Assembly (NCBI GenBank): GCA_947646735.1
Contig: CANTFK010000710.1
Span: 62,001-126,000, forward strand
Origin: Peronospora farinosa
Taxonomy: Eukaryota; Oomycota; Peronosporomycetes; Peronosporales; Peronosporaceae
DNA: 64,000 bases
Direction: 5' to 3'
Program-made: the position numbers and the translations under genes
In this document: positions 55,426-64,000 of the stretch, one piece after another
How the letters are laid out: each line of letters starts with the position of its first letter
How positions within the stretch are numbered: position 1 is the first letter of the stretch
The notes under the pieces: model-generated
What the model was told of the DNA's origin: nothing
What the model saw: the letters and a program-made list of their open reading frames with translations, nothing else
Databases searched by the model: none

Positions 55426-57771
55426 ATGGTGTTGGGTTTATTACTACGCGATGCCGAGGAACGACGTCTTTCGTTTGATTTTGAACTGTTATTACCGGAA
55501 GATGGAGAAGATCATATTGATACTGGAGAACGTCGAAATGGTGCAATTGTAGGTGTCGGAGGTGCTACTTTTGGTCATTTACCTGTCAAAAAGGATTTTA
55601 AACGAGGCACCGTCGTCTGTCGTCATTGGCTTCGTGCATTGTGCATGAAAGGGGACAATTGTGAGTTTCTGCATCAATACGACATGTCAAAAATGCCGGA
55701 ATGTCGATGGGGAATGGAATGTCAAGTCCCGGAATGTCCATTTCGTCATGTACCCGATGAAGAACGGGTGGAATGTGCTTTTTATAAACAAGGATTTTGT
55801 TCGCACGGGTCAAGTTGTCGCTATAGACATATCAAATTAGCAAGGGAAGAGTGTCCCGAGACGGCGGATTTTACTCTCCAAAGTAAAGTTGCAGATGAAG
55901 AAAATGTCAAACGACGAAAAGCTCAACCGGTGAATGAATTTTTCAAGATTGCAATCTGTAAACATTGGGAAAAAATGGGCTCGTGTCCATTTGGTGATGA
56001 ATGTCACTTTGCACATGGAGATACGGAACTTCGACCATTTCCTAAAGGTGAGAAAGAAGAAAAAGAAGCTCAAGCTGGAAGACAGGGAGGATATCATCAA
56101 GTACCTTTGGGAGGAGCATTGTTTTCAAGCGGAGAACGACCATCAGGAGGAGCTCTTTTAGGACCACCGTTGCCAGATGATGGCAAAAGGGTTAAATATT
56201 TCTTGGTACAGTCGGCGAGTTATTTAAACTTGGCACATTCGGTGCATTATAAATGCTGGGCTGTCCCTCCTGATGTGTTGCAACCGATCAAGACGGCGTC
56301 AGAAACGTCGGATGAGGTGTTTTTGTTCTTTACAGTTGGATCGAGCCGACATTATCAGGGTGTCGCGCGTCTAGTGACTGGTGCAACGGCTACTATTGAT
56401 TTGGCGGCTGGAGAAGATTTGATGGCTGGCATCGTGCCGTACGAAGCGGATGGGAAGTCTGCGTGGTCTGGTGCGTTTGGTATCGAGTGGCTCCGTATTT
56501 GCGAATGCCCGTGGGAGCGGCTTGCTCAGTTTGAGAACAAACTAGTGGCTGTTCCTGAATGGTACGACATTGATCCAAACTTGCTTGTTGTGATACTATT
56601 CTTGTTGATTCTAACAATTTGCATGGTGTTGATCGATTACAGTCCGAACGGACACGAGCTGGACGTGGAAACAGGACATGCTCTTATGCGCTTGCTCTAT
56701 AACCAGCCTCAGATTAAACTTCACTACCGGTCCGTGGAAGATGAGCCAAAGCTTCCTGGAGGCGCAGAAGAGCTCGCGACTCGCCGACGGGAAGCGGCGG
56801 AGAGCTTGCTTGGCGCTCCCGGTGGTGCGCCTGGATTTGAGAGGACCGCACCGGCGTGGAAAGTCACTCAGCCCGGGTTTGTCTTTACATGCACGTCAGA
56901 GACGATCGATGAGTGTTTTGGTCGTCTGCTGTTCGGTCTGGCGAATGACCACGAGGCGATAGCCCAGCAACATGTGAAACCAGGTACTCCGCTATTTTTG
57001 CTAAATTTGTCGGATCAGCACTTTTTGGGAATCTTCGAGGCCGTATCGCCTGCAATCGTGAATATGATGCCTGGCGCTTTTTGCCACGGTCCAAACATGC
57101 CATCACCTTTCCCAGTTCAGACGCGTTTTGCTGTCATGCTGAACGCACCAGCCTTGCCCACGTCAGATCCACAGATCAAGAAGGTAATTGGAGACAATGG
57201 AATGAATGTTGGACCGCTTTCTCTGCAAGTGACCCAGCAACTGGCAGATGTGTTTGCTGAGCGCAGTGGTGCAGCATTCCCACCAAGCGGACCGCCGATG
57301 GGTCCTGGTGGACCTGATCGCTTTCGTGGAAAGCCAGGACCAAGCGGACCTGGTGGTAGACCTGGCGGCCACGAGGGATCCAAAGACCCTAATGAACCGG
57401 CATTTCTAGAGAAACTTGTGGTGGGCATTGAAAATGACAGTGATTTTGGAGTCACACGTCGTATCATTGGACCTGTTGGATCGAACATGAAACGTATCAG
57501 CGTCGAGGCTGGTGGAAATGCCAAGATTCGTGTTCGCGGTCGTGGTTCTGGGTCGAAGGAAGGAGGTCCAGAAGAGGCTGATGAACCGTTAATGATTCTG
57601 GTATCTGCAGAGAACGAGCGTAGCTTTCGCATCGCATGCACACTTACGAGTGAGTTGCTTGCTGTAATCCATCATGAGTTTCAGATGTTCCAGCAGCGCG
57701 GTCCATCTCAGCACTTTCGTGGTGGTGGCGGCAACTTTGGCCGAGGCCCTCCTGGTCGAGGCCACCATTAG
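55426..57771 (+). CDS. CPSF30-like CCCH protein with YTH, DCD-like and KH-like domains
   Basis: Spliced product of 754 residues. Four CCCH fingers (from about residue 64; CRHWLRALCMKGDNCEFLH and following) match CPSF30/CPSF4, the polyadenylation factor that reads AAUAAA. Next is a YTH domain (RVKYFLVQSASYLNLAHSVH ... CWAVPP ... GAFGIEWLRICECPW), which binds m6A RNA in other proteins. Then a DCD-like domain (PGFVFTCTSETIDECFGRLL, PGTPLFLLNLSDQHFLGIFE) and a KH-like domain (VTRRIIGPVGSNMKRISVEA), ending in an RGG/GRG tail. CPSF30-YTH fusion is known in plants and apicomplexans; the DCD plus KH tail is unusual. An in-frame 81 nt intron at 56562-56642 (GTACGA...CTAAC...TTACAG) would otherwise add a false hydrophobic segment inside YTH. 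Confidence 0.9.
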   Translation: MVLGLLLRDAEERRLSFDFELLLPEDGEDHIDTGERRNGAIVGVGGATFGHLPVKKDFKRGTVVCRHWLRALCMKGDNCEFLHQYDMSKMPECRWGMECQVPECPFRHVPDEERVECAFYKQGFCSHGSSCRYRHIKLAREECPETADFTLQSKVADEENVKRRKAQPVNEFFKIAICKHWEKMGSCPFGDECHFAHGDTELRPFPKGEKEEKEAQAGRQGGYHQVPLGGALFSSGERPSGGALLGPPLPDDGKRVKYFLVQSASYLNLAHSVHYKCWAVPPDVLQPIKTASETSDEVFLFFTVGSSRHYQGVARLVTGATATIDLAAGEDLMAGIVPYEADGKSAWSGAFGIEWLRICECPWERLAQFENKLVAVPEWYDIDPNLLVVILFLLILTICMVLIDYSPNGHELDVETGHALMRLLYNQPQIKLHYRSVEDEPKLPGGAEELATRRREAAESLLGAPGGAPGFERTAPAWKVTQPGFVFTCTSETIDECFGRLLFGLANDHEAIAQQHVKPGTPLFLLNLSDQHFLGIFEAVSPAIVNMMPGAFCHGPNMPSPFPVQTRFAVMLNAPALPTSDPQIKKVIGDNGMNVGPLSLQVTQQLADVFAERSGAAFPPSGPPMGPGGPDRFRGKPGPSGPGGRPGGHEGSKDPNEPAFLEKLVVGIENDSDFGVTRRIIGPVGSNMKRISVEAGGNAKIRVRGRGSGSKEGGPEEADEPLMILVSAENERSFRIACTLTSELLAVIHHEFQMFQQRGPSQHFRGGGGNFGRGPPGRGHH

Positions 57772-57963
57772 TGATTCAAAGATTGCTTTGACGAATCGTT
57801 CTCATGCATGCTACCAAGTGCTTGCTCCAACAACCAATAATTGACGTAAACCTTCATCAATGTCATTTCATTACTAGAACGTAGCTGCGCTCTGTATCTA
57901 ATCCCACGTCAAGATCGCTAACACCTTGGCTCATTACATGCATGCTATCATGACATACCTTTC

Positions 57964-59007
57964 TCACAACACGCGCTTCGATGGCAGCACACTTGAGACG
58001 GATTGCGCATATGACATCAACCGCTTGACAGACGTAAGGTACTTCCGCTGGGACTCGTTGTTCATGACATGTGCCTGTTTGTTCGAGTTAATCTTCTCCC
58101 GACCCGTACGTTCATGGATACCGACCATAGTTACACCAATCGGCCACGCTGCATTACCAATCGCCAACTTAATATAAGCATCATTCGCCATTACAAACTC
58201 TCCTTGTCGACAAAACTTGACAATATCGACCAACTTGGGCAAAATATCCGACGGTACTTGACGTTGTTTGCACAACTTGAACAGTGGTCGAATATAATCT
58301 TTGCACTGCTTCATCGTCTGGACAGCAATTTTTCCTTGAGCGGTACGTTTCACATGATCAGGTCGACACGTCAAGTCTTTTTCCCATTTGTGCAGCATTC
58401 CTTTAAAAAAGCGGTACACCATTTTATCAGCATCACTCTCTTCTTCTGCTTCTTCTTCTTCTTCTTCTATAGTTTTCCTATCATTCTTTTTCTTGTGATT
58501 GTCACTCGACGTTTCAAATTCTTCTGCATCTTCTGCTGCATCAGCTGCTTCTTCTTTTTGATCGTATGTACCCATTCCACCAACAAAACGATTGCGAATA
58601 TCGTGACCAGCTCCAAGCTCATCGTCATGTCTCGTCGCAGCGTCCATTTCAAGTCGACGAAGCCGCATCATCCGATCCTCTAAGTTTTCATTAAAAAGTG
58701 TAATGGGTTCACCCAATTCTCGTAATCGTCGACGCATATCAGGCCAGGATAAGACTTTTTCCGTATTTGGGTCATTATTTCTCTTGGTTTTTGTATAGTC
58801 TAAATTTGTACCCATTTTTGTCGGCGTCTCCAGCTCGATTTTACGTTTTTTTAGCGTCATTTCTTGCTGTTTTTGCGCCGTTTCTTGGTCCAAAAGTGAC
58901 TCAATTTCCGCCCGACGAAGATACTTTTCTTTTGTATGCTGTTTCTTTTCCTGGACACTAAGAATCTCTCGTTTCTTTGCGGCCATTACTTGCATTAATG
59001 CTTCCAT
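57964..59007 (-). CDS. PRP18: Pre-mRNA splicing factor Prp18
   Basis: 347 residues from the ATG at 59007 (MEALMQVMAAKKREI); in-frame sequence extends upstream to another ATG at 59073, less likely. The N-terminus is a charged coiled coil. A PRP4/SFM motif (DMRRRLRELGEPITLFNENL) follows near residue 88, then an acidic low-complexity stretch (EEEEEEAEEES). The C-terminal Prp18 domain includes the conserved loop (FVMANDAYIKLAIGNAAWPI). Prp18 acts in the second step of splicing with Slu7 and the U5 snRNP. It is convergent with the CPSF30-like gene, about 190 bp apart. Confidence 0.95.
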   Translation of the reverse strand: MEALMQVMAAKKREILSVQEKKQHTKEKYLRRAEIESLLDQETAQKQQEMTLKKRKIELETPTKMGTNLDYTKTKRNNDPNTEKVLSWPDMRRRLRELGEPITLFNENLEDRMMRLRRLEMDAATRHDDELGAGHDIRNRFVGGMGTYDQKEEAADAAEDAEEFETSSDNHKKKNDRKTIEEEEEEAEEESDADKMVYRFFKGMLHKWEKDLTCRPDHVKRTAQGKIAVQTMKQCKDYIRPLFKLCKQRQVPSDILPKLVDIVKFCRQGEFVMANDAYIKLAIGNAAWPIGVTMVGIHERTGREKINSNKQAHVMNNESQRKYLTSVKRLMSYAQSVSSVLPSKRVL

Positions 59008-60331
59008 GTTATTTTTTGTCTTGTGAAATTGGGTAAGAATATTTTTAGTCCGATACAAAATAGAATTGAACATGCACAAGATTGTAAAAACACAAAAAAG
59101 GGTGTGATTTGTTAGTAACCTTTTTTTTTTAAGCGTCCTAATTTGAATGTAAAATCAATCAAAAATAATTATGTATTCGCGTACTATAACAAAAAGTTAA
59201 TTGCACAAACAATAATATAATTCAAAAATAAAAACCATCTAAATTAATTATACCAAAATTAGTGCCGACCTTTGACAAATAGATACTGGAAGAACATCAA
59301 GAATGAGTCCATTTTATTGCAAGCACGAGGAAAGGTTTTTATCGATTGCAATCACCAAAAAGACAACTTTGCCATGTTGCTAAATTGATTGAGATCTCGT
59401 CGATTCATGAGAAGCCGTTGGAACACAATTGAGAAAAAGTCTGTGAAAGAAGGAAGTGTCAAGAGGAAGCGCTTTGGTGTCATTATAAAAAAGCAAGAGA
59501 GAGAAAATGAAAGTCTGACCAGAATATGAGCGATTTAAATTCCGCCATTGCTGAAAAGAATTCAACGTCCGTCTTCCGGCTGTGCGAAGATTTCTACATT
59601 AACACAAAAAAAGAGCGGCAGCTTTACCGTGGAGAAATGGATATGGCAGTATTGCTGGGCAGCTATATCATGGATGCTCGATTCTTTTGCGCATGTTTTG
59701 CCTTTCAAATAAATGGTGGCATTAACGTCACATGATGAGGCTCACTACAGATACCGCTACCGTCTCGCTATTGTATATATCGCTTTGCCGTTGTACTTGA
59801 TCGATCAACAAACGACAGTATTCACTATCAATTGACTTGTAGTGTCAAATCACCTCCCGAGGAACACTGCCATGATTTAATTGACATGTACGTTGGTACC
59901 CTTCATCCGAATTGGGTATGGGAATGTCCGGTGAATGTCCGGTACGCTGCTCCAGAAATTGAACATACCTGCTTGGCTAGTTGTACTCACAAGCTCGTCT
60001 ACTCATATAAGTCTTGCCTCTTGTAGCTCTGTCAGGATTGCAAAACGTAAAGCCTTCGTATTGTAACCTGCAAGGTTATAGTCGACAACACGTTTATGAG
60101 CAAGCAAAGCAACATCCTTTATCGGTTGTAGACCTTGACATCTGCAAGCATTCAACCACTACCTGCTGCAACCTTTTGCACCAGGCTGCATGCAGCTTCA
60201 CGACTTTCGTTTGGGTCTCGAAGCTTTGGCTCCAAAAATCCGTCTTTACTGTCGTGTGTGCGTCACGAGTTCATTATTCTTTACATCTGTTCATAGCATA
60301 ATTCCATGTGTCTTGTAGATACCTGATAACA
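59008..60331. other. Intergenic region with small doubtful ORFs
   Basis: About 1.3 kb. The first 300 bp are very AT-rich and should include the Prp18 promoter. A plus-strand ATG frame of 69 codons at 59526-59735 (MSDLNSAIAEKNSTSVFRLC, later YRGEMDMAVLLGSYIMDARF) looks protein-like and faintly recalls a COP9 signalosome subunit 8 segment, but it ends without matching further. I do not call it a gene. Nothing else is recognised. Confidence 0.35.
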
Positions 60332-62161
60332 TCATGGTGAGACGCGTTTGGCAAGTTGACGATGCAAACGTATCCACCGAGCGTTCCATAGCTGTTTGCG
60401 CAAGTCTTTTTCGGGCAAAACGTGCAGCAAGAAATCCACGAGATAACTGGCACCCTCAAATCCAAAGGTCACTTCCAGATACTGCATAAAGAAGCGAGCT
60501 GTGGTGTGACCCTTGCCGAACTGTCGAGCCTGCCGATGAAAGAGGTAAAACAGATTCGGGTTGTGCTGACAATCGTCCCATACAGCATCCAGAATGGCGG
60601 AGTTGAGCGAGTCTGCCACGTGAAAGTCGAAAGCTAGTGCGAATGCGTCCGCTTCACTTGAAACAATTCGTTCAATCTCTGCCATAAAGCACCGTTCCAT
60701 CTCGTCCAAGCCCGTCCACATCCGTCTTCGCTGTTGCTCTGTCAATATTGTCTCCTCGCTTCCCAAGACCGGTGACATACTTTCCGAAACAACACGTCTC
60801 CGTTCGGCCAGCAAGTATAAACCATTGACACATACGAACGTGGGCAGGATGTATCCACACGTCATGGTAATTCGACCACCTTCGCGAATCGACCGCAGAC
60901 CAGCAAGTGGCAAAATCTGTTGCTCCGAGCCCTCATGATCGTTTGTAACCAGTTGGATACACAAATTCAGCATCGTAGCGAGCAACACGAGTTCTACCGC
61001 ACCCACACGCATTTGTCGTCGAGACTTGAACTCATGCAATCTCTTTTTCAGATCTACTGCAGCTGTACAAAAATATCGTTCCAGTGTGTGTACGTGAAGC
61101 AGTCCATAATTTGCCAGCGTCTGACGCAGAAGATCTACACCATTAGATAATTGCAAATGGTCATTCGACAGTGCGTCCGATGGTTCTTGCGTCGAGATTC
61201 CGATCTCATTCGATGTCTTTGTGGGGAATCCAGTCAATGCATCATATAATCGTTTGTCCAAGTCGTTGAACTGCTGCAGTTTGTAAAGCACACAATACAG
61301 TGCTGTAAGAGCACCTCCTGGAGGTGCGTACGTTTGTTTGAGATCACGAAGTCGTAACATTTGCATCATTTTGTGGTGTGTTAAGTGGAAGGGCGAAACA
61401 CGACAGGCACATTCATATCTGGTGCATATGATCAAGTTTCTTGCCTTGTCATCCATGAGATTAGCCTGGACTTCATCCAGTCTAGCATCATCACTCCGTC
61501 CTTCTAGCCTTCTAGCCGGTCTCCGTTGTTCAATCAACTGCTCTTCACTGTCTAATTCGTCAGTTTCTTCGTCGAACTCGACACCTTCCAAAGCACTGTA
61601 CTCACTGCTGTCCACCGTCTCATCTATCCTGGCCTGTACATCCACGTCTCGATCTCGATAGTCCAAATAAAGCACACAGTTTTCAACCTGATTAGGCAGC
61701 ACAGTCACCTTTGCCGTACTGAGACCTGCGTCAAAGTTGCAGAAACAGCGCAACATGAGCGGTGCTCTCGGGTCTAAAAACCTCGTGAGTCTCATGTGTG
61801 AATTGCTAAGCACTCGATCCAAATACTCGTTCAGCTCGGCGCAACGTTTGGCCAGGAACGTAGCGTTACGATGGCGTCGGAGCCACGTGCGACGTCGGTG
61901 TGGTACTGGCGGTGCCAATAGCTTCATGTCTTGTGAAAAAGCGTGTCTCAATTGCACATCCAGGGCCTGAAACTCGTGGAAATTTCGAAAGACTCGCCAT
62001 GAAGCTTGCAATTGAGTACCGCCATGTCGAACGCTGCGGAATACGACGCGTGTGGACAATAAGAACTCGGGTTCTGTCATGACCGAGCGGTCGAATTGAG
62101 ATCCGTCGATACGCACACGCACCTGCAGAATTGCAGTCACATCACTGATTGCAAGAGGCAT
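60332..62161 (-). CDS. PX-domain protein
   Basis: Single exon of 609 residues from the ATG at 62161. Residues about 5-140 form a PX (phox) domain: VFRNFHEFQALDVQLRHAFS, a PPVPHRR proline-rich loop, and RCAELNEYLDRVLSNSHMRL. PX domains bind phosphoinositides, so an endosomal or membrane role is likely. An acidic linker (EFDEETDELDSEEQ) follows. The remaining 370 residues are mostly helical with hydrophobic patches (VELVLLATMLNLCIQLV, CGYILPTFVCVNGLYLLAER) and match no family I know. The end region (LFHRQARQFGKGHTTARFFM) looks globular and conserved in style. Confidence 0.8.
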   Translation of the reverse strand: MPLAISDVTAILQVRVRIDGSQFDRSVMTEPEFLLSTRVVFRSVRHGGTQLQASWRVFRNFHEFQALDVQLRHAFSQDMKLLAPPVPHRRRTWLRRHRNATFLAKRCAELNEYLDRVLSNSHMRLTRFLDPRAPLMLRCFCNFDAGLSTAKVTVLPNQVENCVLYLDYRDRDVDVQARIDETVDSSEYSALEGVEFDEETDELDSEEQLIEQRRPARRLEGRSDDARLDEVQANLMDDKARNLIICTRYECACRVSPFHLTHHKMMQMLRLRDLKQTYAPPGGALTALYCVLYKLQQFNDLDKRLYDALTGFPTKTSNEIGISTQEPSDALSNDHLQLSNGVDLLRQTLANYGLLHVHTLERYFCTAAVDLKKRLHEFKSRRQMRVGAVELVLLATMLNLCIQLVTNDHEGSEQQILPLAGLRSIREGGRITMTCGYILPTFVCVNGLYLLAERRRVVSESMSPVLGSEETILTEQQRRRMWTGLDEMERCFMAEIERIVSSEADAFALAFDFHVADSLNSAILDAVWDDCQHNPNLFYLFHRQARQFGKGHTTARFFMQYLEVTFGFEGASYLVDFLLHVLPEKDLRKQLWNARWIRLHRQLAKRVSP

Positions 62162-63136
62162 TGACACTTTCCTATTTGTTTTATAATACTACTTTACGAC
62201 AAAGTTACTATTATTTCTACCGACTTAATGAGACAAGTAGGTCCGACCGACGCAGGAAATTCGCGACTGAAGCTGAAGACGGGACACCGACCGAGTCAGG
62301 AGAACAGATGGCTACCTCTTTATCAGATGGAGAGCCTGCAAAAAGGATATATAGAATCAGATACAAGAGAGAAGATCAAGAAGGGATGGAAAGCGGTAGA
62401 TGTAGATGTAGATCTACATATTCCAGACAACTTGATTATAGAGAGAGATTCAATATGAAAGAGGAAACGGCTTTTCACAGTCGTTTTCAAATCTGGTCTA
62501 CACTCCTATTATCCAGCCAAAGGTAAACTGGCGACAGGCTTATAATACTAAGTCAAGTAGGCACAGTCAATTCCTGATCAAACATACATTGTCGCTGAGC
62601 TTCATATTACTTTCCTCTGGAGTCCATTTCAGTGGCAAAAAAGTCGAATCTGTCGTTGTCGAATCGCTCTGATGGACACATCCGCGCACATCTACGTCGC
62701 ACTCATGTCCGTATCTTAATAACGGACAGCAATCAATTGTTTATTTTTTGCCTGGGACACCATGCCAGCCGACTTGACGCCTCATAACCTCATGATTACT
62801 TACAAACAGATTGATTTATTATTACAGGTGTAGGTACTATACCGGTTCAATGCAAATGCTGAATTCTGATCACCTAGTAATTAACGAAGCGATGTAATTA
62901 ATACAATACAGTGTTGACACTAACATCTATTTCGTCCTGGCGTATAATTAATTAAAAAAAGCTCAGCAAAGACCTGTCTCCATTGAGCAGGTATACTTTA
63001 TCTTTGCTTTTTTTTGTCTCTGTTTTTCGAGGGATAGGGCGTCAGCACTGTCACTCGTACCACTCTCTCTATCTTACCCAAAAATAGCAGTGAAAAAATG
63101 GGTATCGTGCAATTTTGGTCCAATTTCTAATAGCAA
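62162..63136. promoter_or_regulatory. Divergent intergenic region between the PX-protein and PSF2 genes
   Basis: About 975 bp with no recognised gene. A plus-strand frame of 125 codons (62149-62526) overlaps the PX gene start and has purine-rich, unconserved-looking sequence. AT-rich DNA at 62880-62960 may be the PSF2 promoter side. Confidence 0.4.
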
Positions 63137-63942
63137 ATGGCGAGTCTATCAGCGAGTGAGACCGAGTTCCTCGTACGTCCGAGGTGTAGGTCTGTCCAGT
63201 CTTAGTTGAGTATGCCATCTTACAACATGTACATGTATAGGCAGAGCAGGAGCTTATCGTTATTATGCCGCACTTTCATCTTCGTGAAAACAACGGTCTG
63301 CTGAACTTCATTAGCGTGAGTCATCAGTTTCTTGCATTTAAATAGAGCACTTTTGACATGTATTGAGTAGGGCGACTTTGGACCTTTTCAACCTGGTATT
63401 ACCACACACGTACCACTGTGGCTTGCCATTATGCTCAAACAGCTCCACAAGTGTCGAATTTTGGCACCGTCATGGCTTTCAGTTGGTACTATTTCATGTA
63501 TCGGAGCTCTTTAAAACAAAATGGGTCTATATGAAACATGTACCCAATTTTGACGAAATGGATCCATGTTGCAGACTATTTGACGTCGCGACTGGAGCGC
63601 GAGAAGTCGAGCGAAGTGTTTGAGGAATTGCCTTTTCACTACTTGGAGATAGCGTCGTTGCTGCTGAAAAAGTTGGTTCCATTTGGGTCATTATTGAACA
63701 TTTTTGGCGTATTTGATGGGGTTTTTTACGTGATGATGTTTTGCAGTGCACCGGAGGATCTGGATCAAAGTGAACACATTCGTTCTTTATTGGAAGACCT
63801 ACAGAACGTACGGCAGGATAAAATTCGAAACGGTCTGTCCAAGATTGCAGGTGATGTTCAAAGCGGTGAAACAGCTTTTGTCATTCAAATGAACAACATT
63901 TCCGCTCTAGAAATTAACTCTGTCCGTGAGTTTATGCTTGGG
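63137..63942 (+). CDS. PSF2: GINS complex subunit PSF2 (C-terminus beyond window)
   Basis: Five exons visible: 63137-63172, 63241-63315, 63371-63485, 63575-63671 and 63747-63942, with short GT-AG introns; the last ends at a GTACGT donor and continues outside the window. 173 residues are readable. Characteristic blocks are ETFEL-like [57 protein letters not shown] and [17 protein letters not shown] is part of the CMG replicative helicase. Two introns are open in frame and would give false insertions if left in. If the final donor is not used the frame stops at 63957. Confidence 0.92.
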
Positions 63943-64000
63943 GTACGTTCTACATGACGTTGGTTTTACCTTGGACTGCGATAACATGTAACCTTTGTGC

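Noticed and set aside
59832..60026. 65-codon plus-strand frame with several Cys
   Set aside because: Short, no motif, and followed at once by stops in all frames.
62149..62526. 125-codon plus-strand frame overlapping the PX gene start
   Set aside because: Purine-rich low-complexity sequence, overlaps the first exon of a better-supported gene on the other strand.
1..64000. tRNA or rRNA genes
   Set aside because: No B-box-like GGTTCGA context with a matching acceptor stem, and no rRNA-like block, was seen by eye; a covariance-model scan would be needed to exclude small RNA genes.

Overview
The window looks like nuclear DNA of an oomycete, most likely a Peronosporales species (Phytophthora or downy mildew type). 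This is inferred from protein resemblance and gene style: compact housekeeping genes, short GT-AG introns of about 60-110 nt, closely spaced convergent and divergent pairs, and an island of decayed Ty3/Gypsy and Ty1/Copia elements of the kind usual in these genomes. No database search was possible, so all names rest on motifs read from the translations.

Layout. 1-1.9 kb: no gene recognised. 1.9-10.6 kb: glutamine-dependent carbamoyl-phosphate synthase (+), a MIC60/mitofilin gene (-) and a FHIT-type HIT hydrolase (+). 10.8-18.9 kb: one very large intronless gene whose product combines a Dicer/RIG-I-type helicase, a cellular RNA-dependent RNA polymerase with the DLDGD catalytic motif and a Cid12-like nucleotidyltransferase, followed by a tail with two WG dipeptides. 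19.0-31.1 kb: a repeat island. It opens with an inverted, nearly identical copy of the WG/poly-Gly part of the RdRP gene, then a Gypsy element studded with short perfect inverted repeats, then nested and decayed Gypsy and Copia pieces. 31.7-38.8 kb: a small two-repeat protein (-) and a ZNFX1-type NFX1 zinc-finger helicase (+) with three frame breaks. 39-48.3 kb: a TPR-prefoldin fusion, an oxysterol-binding-protein relative, EMC1 and a small Cys-rich/PPQQ protein. 49-64 kb: a bZIP-like regulator and a relic of its 3' exon, NCA2, eIF2B-beta, a CPSF30-YTH-DCD-KH protein, Prp18, a PX-domain protein and the 5' part of GINS subunit PSF2.

The most interesting theme is RNA silencing. In fission yeast the RDRC complex is Rdp1 (RdRP), Cid12 (nucleotidyltransferase) and Hrr1 (NFX1/ZNFX1-type helicase). 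In nematodes RdRPs act with the Dicer-related helicase DRH-3, nucleotidyltransferases and ZNFX-1. Here the Dicer-type helicase, RdRP and nucleotidyltransferase are one polypeptide, and a ZNFX1 relative is the next large gene on the same strand about 14 kb away. Between them lies a transposon island that includes a potential hairpin source made from the RdRP gene itself. The second strong signal is the Gypsy element at 19.6-23.0 kb: its leader, gag, protease and RT sequence carry perfect inverted repeats of 6-15 bp at short intervals, a pattern not seen in the host genes or clearly in the other Gypsy fragments.
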